Below the pieces are notes generated by a model. That model worked only from the letters and a program-made list of their open reading frames with translations. It did no database searches and was not told the origin of the DNA. A stretch of 8,517 nucleotides of DNA from Aquimarina sp. GTDB taxonomy: Bacteria; Bacteroidota; Bacteroidia; Flavobacteriales; Flavobacteriaceae. Location: assembly GCA_002697475.1 (NCBI GenBank), contig NZVW01000020.1, forward strand, positions 1 to 8,517. Direction: 5' to 3'. Shown piece by piece: positions 1-6,048 of the stretch (position 1 is its first letter; the number at the start of each line of letters is the position of its first letter). A program made the translations under genes and the position numbers.

Positions 1-469
1 AGGAACTGAGATGGCAAGAACTACTGAGCCTTCAGAAGACTATGTTTTACCTTTTGGAAAAGCCAATGTGGTGCAACGTATATGGCCTCAGGATGAGAAG
101 GAAACTATGTCTATTATTACATATGGTATGGGAGTACATTGGGCTTTGAATGCTACAAAGGATTTGAAAGAGGTCGTAGAGATTATTGATTTAAGAACAT
201 TGCATCCATTGGATGAGGCTACTGTAATGGAATCTGTACGAAAAACAAAAAAGTGTCTTGTGGTTACTGAAGAGCCGTCTGATAATTCTTTTGCCAGAGC
301 ATTGGCAAGTAAGATTCAAGAGCAATGTTTCAGAGATTTAGACGCACCGGTAATGACCATTGGTTCAGAAAATATGCCGGCGATACCGCTAAACAGCACA
401 TTAGAAAAAACTATGATACCCTCTACGGAGAAGGTTCGAAAGAAAATTGATGAGCTATTAAACTATTAA
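1..469 (+). CDS. 2-oxoacid dehydrogenase E1 component, C-terminal (beta-type) end, partial
   Basis: This is the 3' end of a gene that starts before the window. The frame is open from base 2, and the first ATG at 11 lies inside the protein, because the residues after it (EDYVLPFGKANVV, then SIITYGMGVHWAL) match the linker and start of the transketolase C-terminal domain of E1 beta subunits. Further family marks are IIDLRTLHPLDEATVMESVRKT, VVTEEPSDNSFA and CFRDLDAPVMTIGSENMPA, followed by a closing IPSTEKVRKKIDELL helix. The family decarboxylates 2-oxoacids (branched-chain oxoacids, pyruvate or acetoin) with thiamine diphosphate and passes the acyl group to the E2 lipoyl domain in the cytoplasm. 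In Bacteroidetes the alpha and beta parts are often fused; whether that holds here lies outside the window. Substrate cannot be told from this domain alone. A two-way terminator follows the stop at once. Confidence 0.85.
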   Translation, partial: GTEMARTTEPSEDYVLPFGKANVVQRIWPQDEKETMSIITYGMGVHWALNATKDLKEVVEIIDLRTLHPLDEATVMESVRKTKKCLVVTEEPSDNSFARALASKIQEQCFRDLDAPVMTIGSENMPAIPLNSTLEKTMIPSTEKVRKKIDELLNY

Positions 470-473
470 ATAA

Positions 474-499
474 AAAGGGAAGACATTTGTCTTCCCTTT
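474..499. terminator. bidirectional rho-independent terminator between convergent E1 and ssb genes
   Basis: A perfect 11-bp stem (AAAGGGAAGAC, loop ATTT, GTCTTCCCTTT) starts five bases after the E1 stop codon and ends ten bases before the ssb stop codon. It is followed by GTTTTC on the + strand and by a T-run (TTTTTATTT) on the - strand, so it can end transcripts from both sides. Confidence 0.85.
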
Positions 500-509
500 G
501 TTTTCTATA

Positions 510-842
510 TTATTTAGTGAGCATTAATAACTCATTACATACAATTTCAGTGATATATCGTTTAACACCTTGATTGTCTTCGTAGCTTCTGGATGTTAAT
601 TTACCCTCTATAGCCACTTCCTGTCCTTTATTGACATATTTTTCTATTACGTCAGCAGTCTTACCCCAGGCAATAATATTGTGCCACTGTGTATCCTGAA
701 TTTTATCTCCTTGCTTATTATAAAAATAATCATTTGTGGCAATAGAGAACTTTGCGAGTTTTTTACCAGATTCTAATGTGATGACTTCTGGTTCCTGTCC
801 TAAGTTTCCAATCAACTGTACTTTGTTTTTCAGCGTGTTCAT
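510..842 (-). CDS. ssb: single-stranded DNA-binding protein, short form
   Basis: The product is a 110-residue OB-fold protein that binds single-stranded DNA in replication, recombination and repair. Visible family marks are KVQLIGNLGQEPEV (residues 7-20), KLAKFSIATNDYF (28-40), TQWHNIIAWGKTADVIEKYV (51-70), GQEVAIEGKLTSRSYED (73-89) and YITEIV (96-101). The start at 842 is chosen over an in-frame ATG at 896 because MNTLKNKVQL aligns with the usual SSB N-terminus, and the extra 18 residues would run over a palindrome in the leader. The leader just before the chosen ATG is A/T-rich with no GGAGG site, as is common in this phylum. The protein ends at NELLMLTK: it lacks both the low-complexity linker and the acidic DDDIPF-type tip that recruits partner proteins in full-length SSBs. 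It is therefore probably a secondary SSB, with the housekeeping copy elsewhere. The gene stands alone, convergent with E1. Confidence 0.88.
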   Translation of the reverse strand: MNTLKNKVQLIGNLGQEPEVITLESGKKLAKFSIATNDYFYNKQGDKIQDTQWHNIIAWGKTADVIEKYVNKGQEVAIEGKLTSRSYEDNQGVKRYITEIVCNELLMLTK

Positions 843-1226
843 AATTTTAAATTTTATCGTTAAACAGTTAATACTATATCTTGATACTAGACTCAAGATT
901 TTAATTTTTGTTGTCCTAAGAGTGGTAGTTGAATTTTAGTTTTACCATTTCAATCGAACAATGCAAACTTATATCAGGTTGTATGGAGGAGTCGGTTAGG
1001 AACTATTTAATTTCGTTTGTAGTCGAATGTAATTGTTTGTATTCGTTTATATGATTGATTTTAAATTAATTAAAAAATATAAAAATTGGGTAGGGTTTTT
1101 TAATTCTTAGGCGTTTTATATAGAGTTCAACATTGAATGGACTAAATCATACTCAAATTCTGAATATAATCTGTTATTAACTTGCAGAATTTAGGGGGCA
1201 AAAAATAGTTCTGTAGTTCAGATTAT
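843..1226. other. gene-free AT-rich gap between ssb and murF
   Basis: No open frame with coding character and no RNA gene is recognised here. The gap is the 5' side of ssb and the 3' side of murF, both on the - strand. Besides the palindrome at 880-897, the only promoter-like match is TAAGTTTG on the - strand at 971-964, which fits the Bacteroidetes -7 consensus TAnnTTTG. It lacks a recognisable TTG element about 20 bases further upstream. If real, it would give ssb a leader of roughly 115 bases. Runs of T/A at 1060-1110 look structureless. Confidence 0.4.
880..897. promoter_or_regulatory. palindrome in the ssb leader, possible operator
   Basis: The 18-base segment CTTGATACTAGACTCAAG is an interrupted palindrome (CTTGA, two bases, CTAG, two bases, TCAAG) centred on CTAG, about 38 bases upstream of the chosen ssb start. 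Its symmetry and position fit a dimeric repressor site, but no binding protein is known and chance is possible in AT-rich DNA. Confidence 0.3.
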
Positions 1227-1262
1227 AAAAAGGGTGAATACAACTACTGTTTCACCCTTTTT
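1227..1262 (-). terminator. rho-independent terminator of murF
   Basis: A perfect 12-bp stem (AAAAAGGGTGAA with TTCACCCTTTTT, loop of 12 bases, part of which can pair further) begins 11 bases after the murF stop codon. The - strand continues into TTTTTATAATC. Placement and tail support a murF terminator. Confidence 0.8.
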
Positions 1263-1273
1263 ACTTTTGTATA

Positions 1274-2554
1274 CTAATCGATCAAGTCTAGAATTCTTTC
1301 CAATTTCATTCCTCGTGATCCTTTAATCAAATTAGCTTTACCAATAAGATTAGGATTCCAGTCCTGATGGAGATCTTCAGAAGTCCTGTATTTTTTGATA
1401 CGTTGAGATTTAGTAATTGTTCTATAGAAATTTTCACCAATAATCAATATTAAATCTATTGAAGTCGTTTCAAGAAGTGATACAATAGCTTGATGTTCTT
1501 CTTTTGCTTCTGGACCTAACTCAAACATATCTCCTAAAAAAACGGTCTTAGTATTGGCAGATAACTTTTCAAAATTTTCTATGGCTGCCTGCATACTTGA
1601 AGGATTGGCATTATAGGCATCCATAATAATAATGTTATCCTTTTTCTTAAGGATTTGCGACCTGTTATTTTCAGGAATGTACGACTCAATAGCATCTTTA
1701 ATAGAGTCAGAGCTAATATTAAAATACTTTCCAATCGCTATGGCTGCTGCTACATTCGTAAAGTTGTACGCGCCAATTAAATTGCTGTGTATTTTGGTTT
1801 CTTCAAACTTAAGCTGCACCATTGGATTAGCGTCAATAAATTTTATCTGAATATCAGCATCTTCTCTTTGAGAAAAGGAGTACGATTTGATTCCTTTTGA
1901 GGCGTTTGTTAATTTAATGTCCTCACGGTTAAGGAAAATCATTTGCTGATTTTCCTTAAGATGTTGGTACATCTCGGTTTTACCTTTAAGTACTCCTTCA
2001 ATGCCGCCAAAACCTTCTAAATGTGCTTTTCCAATATTGGTAATGTAACCATAATTTGGCTGGGCAATGTTGCAAAGAAATTCGATTTCCTTTTGATGGT
2101 TGGCTCCCATTTCTACGATACCAAATTCTGTTTCAGTATTCATTTCCAGAAGTGTCAGTGGAACACCAATGTGATTATTAAGGTTACCTTTCGTAGCAAC
2201 TGTTTTGAATTTTTTAGAAAGAACTACATTAATTAACTCTTTGGTTGTGGTTTTACCATTACTTCCGGTTAGGGCAAGAATAGGAAGTTTTAGATAATTA
2301 CGATGGTAATTTGCCAGTTTCTGAAGTGCTTTCAGGCAGTCAGGTACTAAAATGCTTCTCTCATTAGTAGCGTATTCTTTTTCGTCTACTACAGCATAAG
2401 AAGCTCCGGACTCCAGAGCCTGATTTGCATATGTATTACCATTAAAATTTTCTCCTTTAAGTGCAAAGAAAATATTGTCTTGTTTTATTTTTCTAGTATC
2501 AGTTGAAATACCAGTACTATCCAAAAATAAAGAGTGAAGTTTGCTTGTATCCAT
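1274..2554 (-). CDS. murF: UDP-N-acetylmuramoyl-tripeptide--D-alanyl-D-alanine ligase
   Basis: MurF adds D-Ala-D-Ala to UDP-MurNAc-tripeptide with ATP, the last cytoplasmic step in building the peptidoglycan precursor. The 426 residues match the family length. The N-terminal substrate domain shows STDTRKIKQDNIFFALKGENFNG (residues 17-39). The ATPase domain has the P-loop TGSNGKTTTKE (96-106), NLNNHIGVPLTLL (124-136), EMGANHQKEIEFL (148-160), ITNIGKAHLEGFGG (171-184) and GKTEMYQ, whose lysine (about 192) is in the place of the carbamylated lysine of Mur ligases. The C-terminal domain has NNRSQIL (296-302), DAYNANPSSM (312-321) and GDMFELG (341-347). ATG at 2554 gives the normal N-terminus. It follows gldJ on the same strand, a pairing known from Flavobacteriia, but a terminator-like hairpin lies between them, so it probably has its own promoter in the 88-base gap. 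I see no exact TAnnTTTG there. Confidence 0.95.
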   Translation of the reverse strand: MDTSKLHSLFLDSTGISTDTRKIKQDNIFFALKGENFNGNTYANQALESGASYAVVDEKEYATNERSILVPDCLKALQKLANYHRNYLKLPILALTGSNGKTTTKELINVVLSKKFKTVATKGNLNNHIGVPLTLLEMNTETEFGIVEMGANHQKEIEFLCNIAQPNYGYITNIGKAHLEGFGGIEGVLKGKTEMYQHLKENQQMIFLNREDIKLTNASKGIKSYSFSQREDADIQIKFIDANPMVQLKFEETKIHSNLIGAYNFTNVAAAIAIGKYFNISSDSIKDAIESYIPENNRSQILKKKDNIIIMDAYNANPSSMQAAIENFEKLSANTKTVFLGDMFELGPEAKEEHQAIVSLLETTSIDLILIIGENFYRTITKSQRIKKYRTSEDLHQDWNPNLIGKANLIKGSRGMKLERILDLID

Positions 2555-2581
2555 AGTTTTTCAAAAAAGTATAGCAATATA

Positions 2582-2609
2582 AAAAGCCCCGAAATATTTC
2601 AGGGCTTTT
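2582..2609 (-). terminator. hairpin terminator between gldJ and murF
   Basis: AAAAGCCC pairs with GGGCTTTT, and after one C-A mismatch the inner GAAATATTTC also folds back on itself. On the - strand the stem runs straight into TTTTTATATT, a good termination tail for gldJ, whose stop codon is 33 bases upstream. On the + strand the tail is weaker and there is no gene to end. Confidence 0.75.
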
Positions 2610-2642
2610 ATTTAAACTTTTCTACTATAACTTTATAATTTC

Positions 2643-4328
2643 TTAGTTTGTACTAGGAGGTGGGTTATGCTTTGGAGTTTTCTTCTGCTTCGCTTTTTCT
2701 CCTACTCTTGACATTGCATTTCTAAACCCTATATAGTCTGTTGCCATATCTTGTGGCATAAACCTTCTTTGTGCAGGATCTAACCAATATGCTCTGTCTT
2801 TCCAGGAACCACCTTTGTATACTCTTACATTATCATCAATGATAGTAGTTCTAGTACTGGTTTCATCGTATCTTCTATCTAACTTTGTGCTGTCTTCAGC
2901 GCTTACAGTAACACTGTGAACAGGCGCGTTATACATTCTCTTACCATTATCTGTTTCAAAATCTTCATAGCCTAAGAAATTTCTTGAAGAACTCTTGTCC
3001 CCATCTCTAAAGTTACGGTTGTCACTTTTTGTAAAGTTAGTTCTTAGATATGTTTCATTATCATCGATAGGAGTTTGTAATATACCTCCAGGAAGAACTC
3101 TTGCAACAATTTTACCATTACTTAGAGTATCATAAACAATAGAATCCACTGTAGCAATCTTAACTGTTCCATCCGGATTTATTGCGTTTTTAGTATAAAC
3201 GTTACCTCTGTAGTAGTTAAAATCATTGTATTCGTCATCAATGATAGGTCTGTAAATGTCAGCAACCCATTCTGCTACGTTACCAGCCATATCATAAAGA
3301 CCGTAGTCATTAGGATCGTATGATTTTACAGGAGCTGTAATATCAGCACCGTCATCACTCCATCCTGCAATTCCTCCGTAGTCACCATCACCTTGTTTAA
3401 AGTTAGCTAATTGGTCACCTCTGGTTCTTCTCTTTCCGGATCTTGTATATTTTCCACTCCAAGGATATTTCTTTCTTCCTCTGTAGATGTTGTAGCTTCT
3501 TAATTCAACTAAACCAAGCGCTGCATATTCCCACTCAGCTTCTGTTGGTAGTCGGTATTTTGGTAACAATAATCCATCTTTTCTTTGTACATAAAGTCCA
3601 GTTGAATCATTTCTTTTCTCGTAGTTCTGTGATACTTTACCTCCTCTTGTCGCCTCATCGTTACCTCCGTAAGTTTGATTAGGAGCGTTTAAGTATGTTT
3701 CAGTATCAAAAGTGCTTTCAGCTGATACATCCTGAAAAGGAGCATTTCTTCTAATATACCCTTCTTCTTCTAATATTCTTTCATTAACACGGTTTGTTCT
3801 CCAGTTACTAAATTCTACTGCTTGAATCCAGTTCACACCTACAACAGGATAGTTAGCGTATGCAGGGTGTCTTAGATAATTATTAGTCATCATTTCATTG
3901 AATCCTAATCTATTTCTCCAAACTAAAGTATCAGGAAGAGCGCCGTAATAAATATTTCTATATTTAGGTTCTGTTGGTGGATATACAGCTTTAAGCCAGT
4001 CCAGGTATTCCAAATACATAATGTTGGTTACCTCGGTTTCATCCATGTAAAAAGATTGTACGTGCTGTTGGGTAGGGGTATTGTTCCAATCGTGCATAAC
4101 ATCATCCTGCACACGTCCCATTGTGAATGTTCCACCTTCAATAAAAACTAGTCCCGGACCAGTTTCTTGTTCCTTATAATTGGTGTTAACTTGAAATCCT
4201 CCTTCTTTGGAGTTGTATTTCCAACCTGTAGCTCTAGAATTTGAACCGTAATCAGTTTTATTACAGCTAATCAGTAATAAGCTGATTGTCAACGCTATAA
4301 GCGACTTAGAAATAAACGCGTTTTTCAT
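2643..4328 (-). CDS. gldJ: gliding motility / type IX secretion lipoprotein GldJ
   Basis: GldJ is an envelope lipoprotein that in Flavobacterium johnsoniae is needed for gliding and for the type IX secretion machinery. The 561-residue product starts with a lipoprotein signal (MKNAFISKSL, hydrophobic core, LLISC with the lipidated Cys at 22) followed by a disordered polar stretch. The rest is an FGE-sulfatase (SUMF1-like) fold: FIEGGTFTMG (62-71), YPVVGVNWIQAVEFSNW (160-176), YRLPTEAEWEYAALG (258-272), YGLYDMAGNVAEWVADIY (342-359), VYKGGSWKDRAYW (503-515) and DYIGFRNA (531-538). Cys22 is the only cysteine, so the catalytic cysteines of formylglycine-generating enzymes are absent and the fold is structural. 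A basic, proline-rich tail (544-561) ends the protein. ATG at 4328 gives the perfect lipoprotein signal. Downstream is murF as expected; upstream, the usual porU is not present and an RteC gene is found instead. Many carriers of gldJ do not glide but use the secretion system. Confidence 0.93.
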   Translation of the reverse strand: MKNAFISKSLIALTISLLLISCNKTDYGSNSRATGWKYNSKEGGFQVNTNYKEQETGPGLVFIEGGTFTMGRVQDDVMHDWNNTPTQQHVQSFYMDETEVTNIMYLEYLDWLKAVYPPTEPKYRNIYYGALPDTLVWRNRLGFNEMMTNNYLRHPAYANYPVVGVNWIQAVEFSNWRTNRVNERILEEEGYIRRNAPFQDVSAESTFDTETYLNAPNQTYGGNDEATRGGKVSQNYEKRNDSTGLYVQRKDGLLLPKYRLPTEAEWEYAALGLVELRSYNIYRGRKKYPWSGKYTRSGKRRTRGDQLANFKQGDGDYGGIAGWSDDGADITAPVKSYDPNDYGLYDMAGNVAEWVADIYRPIIDDEYNDFNYYRGNVYTKNAINPDGTVKIATVDSIVYDTLSNGKIVARVLPGGILQTPIDDNETYLRTNFTKSDNRNFRDGDKSSSRNFLGYEDFETDNGKRMYNAPVHSVTVSAEDSTKLDRRYDETSTRTTIIDDNVRVYKGGSWKDRAYWLDPAQRRFMPQDMATDYIGFRNAMSRVGEKAKQKKTPKHNPPPSTN

Positions 4329-4628
4329 AATCTTAAGTTCGTTAAAGTAGAAATTAGGGCTTGCAATATAGTAATTAACGTTAAATTTACCCCAAAAATT
4401 TTAAAATATTATTAAATAATAAACTTTTCTGTATTTGCAATAACTCTTGCTCTAACGGAATAATCTTTAGTTTATTATTATTTTTGAATAAAAAGATTAA
4501 TTTAACCTAAATCGGCTAATAAAGAGTAGTTTACAAGTACCGGAAGTACTATCGGTAACGATTTAGTAATGGTGCTTACTGCACTTGTTTTCATTTGATT
4601 ACCTTGTAAATCATTACTGCAAATTTAT
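4329..4628. other. gene-free leader of gldJ and likely junction with an inserted element
   Basis: No gene is recognised in these 300 bases. The half next to gldJ (4329-4510) is plain AT-rich DNA and should hold the gldJ promoter; on the - strand TATATTGC about 45 bases before the ATG, with a TTG 22 bases further up, is a weak match to the Bacteroidetes promoter. The other half (4530-4625) is less AT-rich and full of short repeats, listed separately. Beyond it the gene content changes from core (gldJ, murF) to accessory (RteC, copper genes), so a junction in this gap is inferred. Confidence 0.45.
4536..4621. repeat. cluster of short inverted and direct repeats upstream of gldJ
   Basis: Within 86 bases several small symmetries nest: AGTAC-CGGAA-GTACT at 4536-4550; TACCG (4538-4542) against CGGTA (4553-4557); AGTAA-TGGTGC-TTACT at 4565-4580; the direct repeat TTACTGCA at 4576-4583 and 4614-4621; and an imperfect dyad TGATTACCTTGTAAATCA at 4596-4613. 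Such clusters occur at recombinase arm sites and at regulated promoters. Which of these applies, if any, cannot be told from one end. Confidence 0.4.
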
Positions 4629-4629
4629 A

Positions 4630-4669
4630 AAAAATAAAGGTAAAGCCGTGAAACTTTACCTTTATTTTT
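4630..4669 (-). terminator. rho-independent terminator overlapping the end of the RteC gene
   Basis: A 16-bp stem with an 8-base loop (CCGTGAAA at 4646-4653); its core AAATAAAGGTAAAG at 4632-4645 pairs perfectly with CTTTACCTTTATTT. On the - strand the tail is TTTTTTATAAATTTG. The stop codon of the RteC gene (4662-4664) sits inside the upstream arm, so translation ends as the hairpin forms. It insulates gldJ from transcription coming from the accessory genes. Confidence 0.82.
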
Positions 4670-5489
4670 CGTCTTGTTCGTCCATCCTTTTAATGAGCGC
4701 ATCCCGAAGACTATCGAGGAACTTTGTGCGGTTCATCTTTCTGGCTTTCAATTCCAGATAGGAATGATAGAAATCCCCTAAGTCAATATTAAACATATTT
4801 TCAAAGGTTTTGGCTATGATTTTAATGTCTGCATTACCGTTGTCAATCGAACCTTGCGAATGCAGCGAATATATCAACTCGATGAGTGAGGTCTTGCTGC
4901 CCGTCCAGTTTAAAGGCGGGTTTTCCCAAATTCTTTTCTGACTGTTGTTATTCAACTGGTCTTCGAGATAAACCTGTATCAAATCATTGGCAATAATCTT
5001 GGCTACTTTGTAATCGTGTGAGGTTGTAAAATTGTGGTCTGCCTCAAAATAATAGGTGTCTAAACTTAGCTTAATATCGTGTTTGCCACGTACAAAGTAT
5101 TTGTTATCAAGATGGGTGCTGTTGGTTCTGTAATACTTGTAAAATTCCAGATTGGCATCGAAGTACCGCTTGATTTTGGAAAGCTCAATATTGAGGTATT
5201 TCCTGATAATTTTATCCCCTCCACGTGGTCTTTTTGTTTCAATTTTATAAATCGAATTGAAGAAGATAAGTTTTGAAACTAACTGCGGCTTTAGCTGCTT
5301 GAAAAACAATATTTCTTCTTCCGCATCTTTAAATCCCTTTTCTTGAATGTGCTTCTTTACCTCTTCAATCTTCTGCAATACCAGCACAATAGCATTTTCA
5401 TACGATACCAATGAATTATTCTGCTCGTAGGTCAATTCACTTATTCTATCGTCTAATTCGTTTATTATAGTATGGCAATAATCTGTCAT
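4662..5489 (-). CDS. RteC-family protein (mobile-element excision regulator type)
   Basis: The 275 residues match the RteC family. RteC of the Bacteroides element CTnDOT is a DNA-binding activator of the excision operon, made of two winged-helix domains; that role is known for CTnDOT and only inferred here. The N-terminal third is charged and helical, with coiled-coil-like spacing at about residues 30-70. The middle has DKIIRKYLNIELSKIKRYFD (92-111), FYKYYR (116-121) and YYFEADHNFTTSHDYKVAKI (146-165). The best conserved part is C-terminal: LNWTGSKTSLIELIYSLH (193-210), NGNADIKIIAKTFENMFNID (217-236), FYHSYLELKARKMNRTKFLDS (240-260) and LIKRMDE. No signal peptide or membrane segment is seen. 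The ten bases directly before the ATG form one arm of an inverted repeat whose other arm lies 114 bases further upstream. No RteA/RteB two-component genes, tet gene or integrase lie in the window. It marks the neighbouring copper genes as probable mobile-element cargo. Confidence 0.85.
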   Translation of the reverse strand: MTDYCHTIINELDDRISELTYEQNNSLVSYENAIVLVLQKIEEVKKHIQEKGFKDAEEEILFFKQLKPQLVSKLIFFNSIYKIETKRPRGGDKIIRKYLNIELSKIKRYFDANLEFYKYYRTNSTHLDNKYFVRGKHDIKLSLDTYYFEADHNFTTSHDYKVAKIIANDLIQVYLEDQLNNNSQKRIWENPPLNWTGSKTSLIELIYSLHSQGSIDNGNADIKIIAKTFENMFNIDLGDFYHSYLELKARKMNRTKFLDSLRDALIKRMDEQDEK

Positions 5490-5623
5490 TGAAAGCGGAA
5501 TTTTAAGTATGATACCAATAAAAAGGATAAAATGAGGCAGTAATTGCAGGTATCCTACAATAAATTACCTCATTTCAATATGTTTGTTATAGTATGCTTA
5601 TAGGAAAGCCATATCCGCTTTCA
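5490..5623. repeat. 10-bp inverted repeat and nearby 10-bp direct repeat around the RteC gene leader
   Basis: TGAAAGCGGA (5490-5499) and its exact complement TCCGCTTTCA (5614-5623) flank the RteC gene leader. The first arm touches the start codon and covers the ribosome-binding region. Near each arm is the direct repeat TTATAGTATG (5465-5474 and 5587-5596), lying 15 and 17 bases before its arm. Two independent 10-base matches in a similar order suggest a duplicated site with one part inverted, possibly autoregulatory or a recombination trace. Chance is not excluded. Confidence 0.4.
5530..5575 (-). terminator. bulged hairpin between the HMA gene and the RteC gene, possible terminator or attenuator
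   Basis: AAATGAGG (5530-5537) pairs with CCTCATTT (5568-5575), and after a 3-base bulge TAATT (5541-5545) pairs with AATTA (5563-5567), giving a 13-bp bulged stem. GGATA (5525-5529) and TATCC (5551-5555) offer an alternative pairing. On the - strand the stem is followed by TATCCTTTTTATT, a weak tail. It may end the HMA transcript or act in the RteC gene leader; two mutually exclusive folds would suit attenuation, which is speculation. Confidence 0.42.
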
Positions 5624-5650
5624 CTTTTGAAACTGAATAGGGCTTGTGTA

Positions 5651-5872
5651 TTAAACCATTAAAGGTTCTGCTTTAAAGCCTTTTTTCTTAACGATGGCAA
5701 CTATTTCATCTTCTGTAATTCCCTCTGATTTTACGGTTAGAATTTTGTCATTGTTAGCTGTATCTACATTCCATTCGCAGATACCGTCCGCTCCGTCCAA
5801 ATCAGCTTTTACTTTTGATACGCATCCACCACAATTAAGGTTGGTTTTGAATTGAAATTCTCTATTTTCCAT
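5651..5872 (-). CDS. heavy-metal-associated (HMA) domain protein, putative copper chaperone
   Basis: A 73-residue single-domain HMA protein. After FQFKTNLNCGGC the metal-binding CxxC is Cys14-Gly-Gly-Cys17, in a variant context (NLNCGGC where most copper chaperones have GMTCxxC). The remaining pattern fits the ferredoxin-like fold: a helix VSKVKADLDG, strand EWNVDTANNDKILTV, second helix TEDEIVAIVKKKGF and last strand. Family members bind Cu(I), Hg(II) or Zn(II) in the cytoplasm and deliver it to an ATPase or sensor; copper is inferred from the multicopper oxidase gene 176 bases upstream on the same strand. No signal peptide is present, so it is probably cytoplasmic. A terminator after the oxidase gene and a palindrome before this ATG suggest it is transcribed on its own. 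Confidence 0.88.
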   Translation of the reverse strand: MENREFQFKTNLNCGGCVSKVKADLDGADGICEWNVDTANNDKILTVKSEGITEDEIVAIVKKKGFKAEPLMV

Positions 5873-5895
5873 TTTTTTGAAATTTATTTATAATG

Positions 5896-5913
5896 TTTTG
5901 TACTGTTGCAAAA
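5896..5913. promoter_or_regulatory. palindrome-like element upstream of the HMA gene, possible operator
   Basis: TTTTG (5896-5900) and CAAAA (5909-5913) are mirror complements around TACTGTTG, ending 24 bases before the HMA start codon. On the - strand this reads TTTTGCAACAGTACAAAA. Position and symmetry would fit a metal-responsive regulator site or a core promoter. No regulator gene is in the window and the match is short. Confidence 0.3.
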
Positions 5914-5999
5914 TTCAGCATAATTCCAAAGCCTTCTATTGTGATATTTCTTGTTTGATTTGTGACTTTTACTGATTTAGCCCGTATTATAAAAAGCAA

Positions 6000-6026
6000 A
6001 AAGGTCATAGCAACGCTACAACCTTT
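6000..6026 (-). terminator. rho-independent terminator of the multicopper oxidase gene
   Basis: On the - strand AAAGGTTGTAGC folds onto GCTATGACCTTT across a 3-base loop (12 pairs, two of them G-U) and is followed by TTTGCTTTTTATAATAC. It starts 23 bases after the oxidase stop codon, which is the expected place. Confidence 0.8.
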
Positions 6027-6048
6027 CCCAATCTTGTATTGAAATGCT

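Noticed and set aside
960..999. A 12-codon frame starting at 961 on the + strand
   Set aside because: It is far too short, has no family resemblance and no clear ribosome-binding site.
4620..4627. TAAATTTG on the - strand as the -7 element of the gldJ promoter
   Set aside because: It matches TAnnTTTG but overlaps the T-tail of the RteC gene terminator, has no TTG about 20 bases upstream, and would give a leader of almost 290 bases.
4329..4661. A tRNA gene or CTnDOT-like attachment core (GTnnnTTTGC type) at the presumed junction
   Set aside because: No cloverleaf and no exact core could be found; TATAAATTTGC on the - strand is close but lacks the leading GT.
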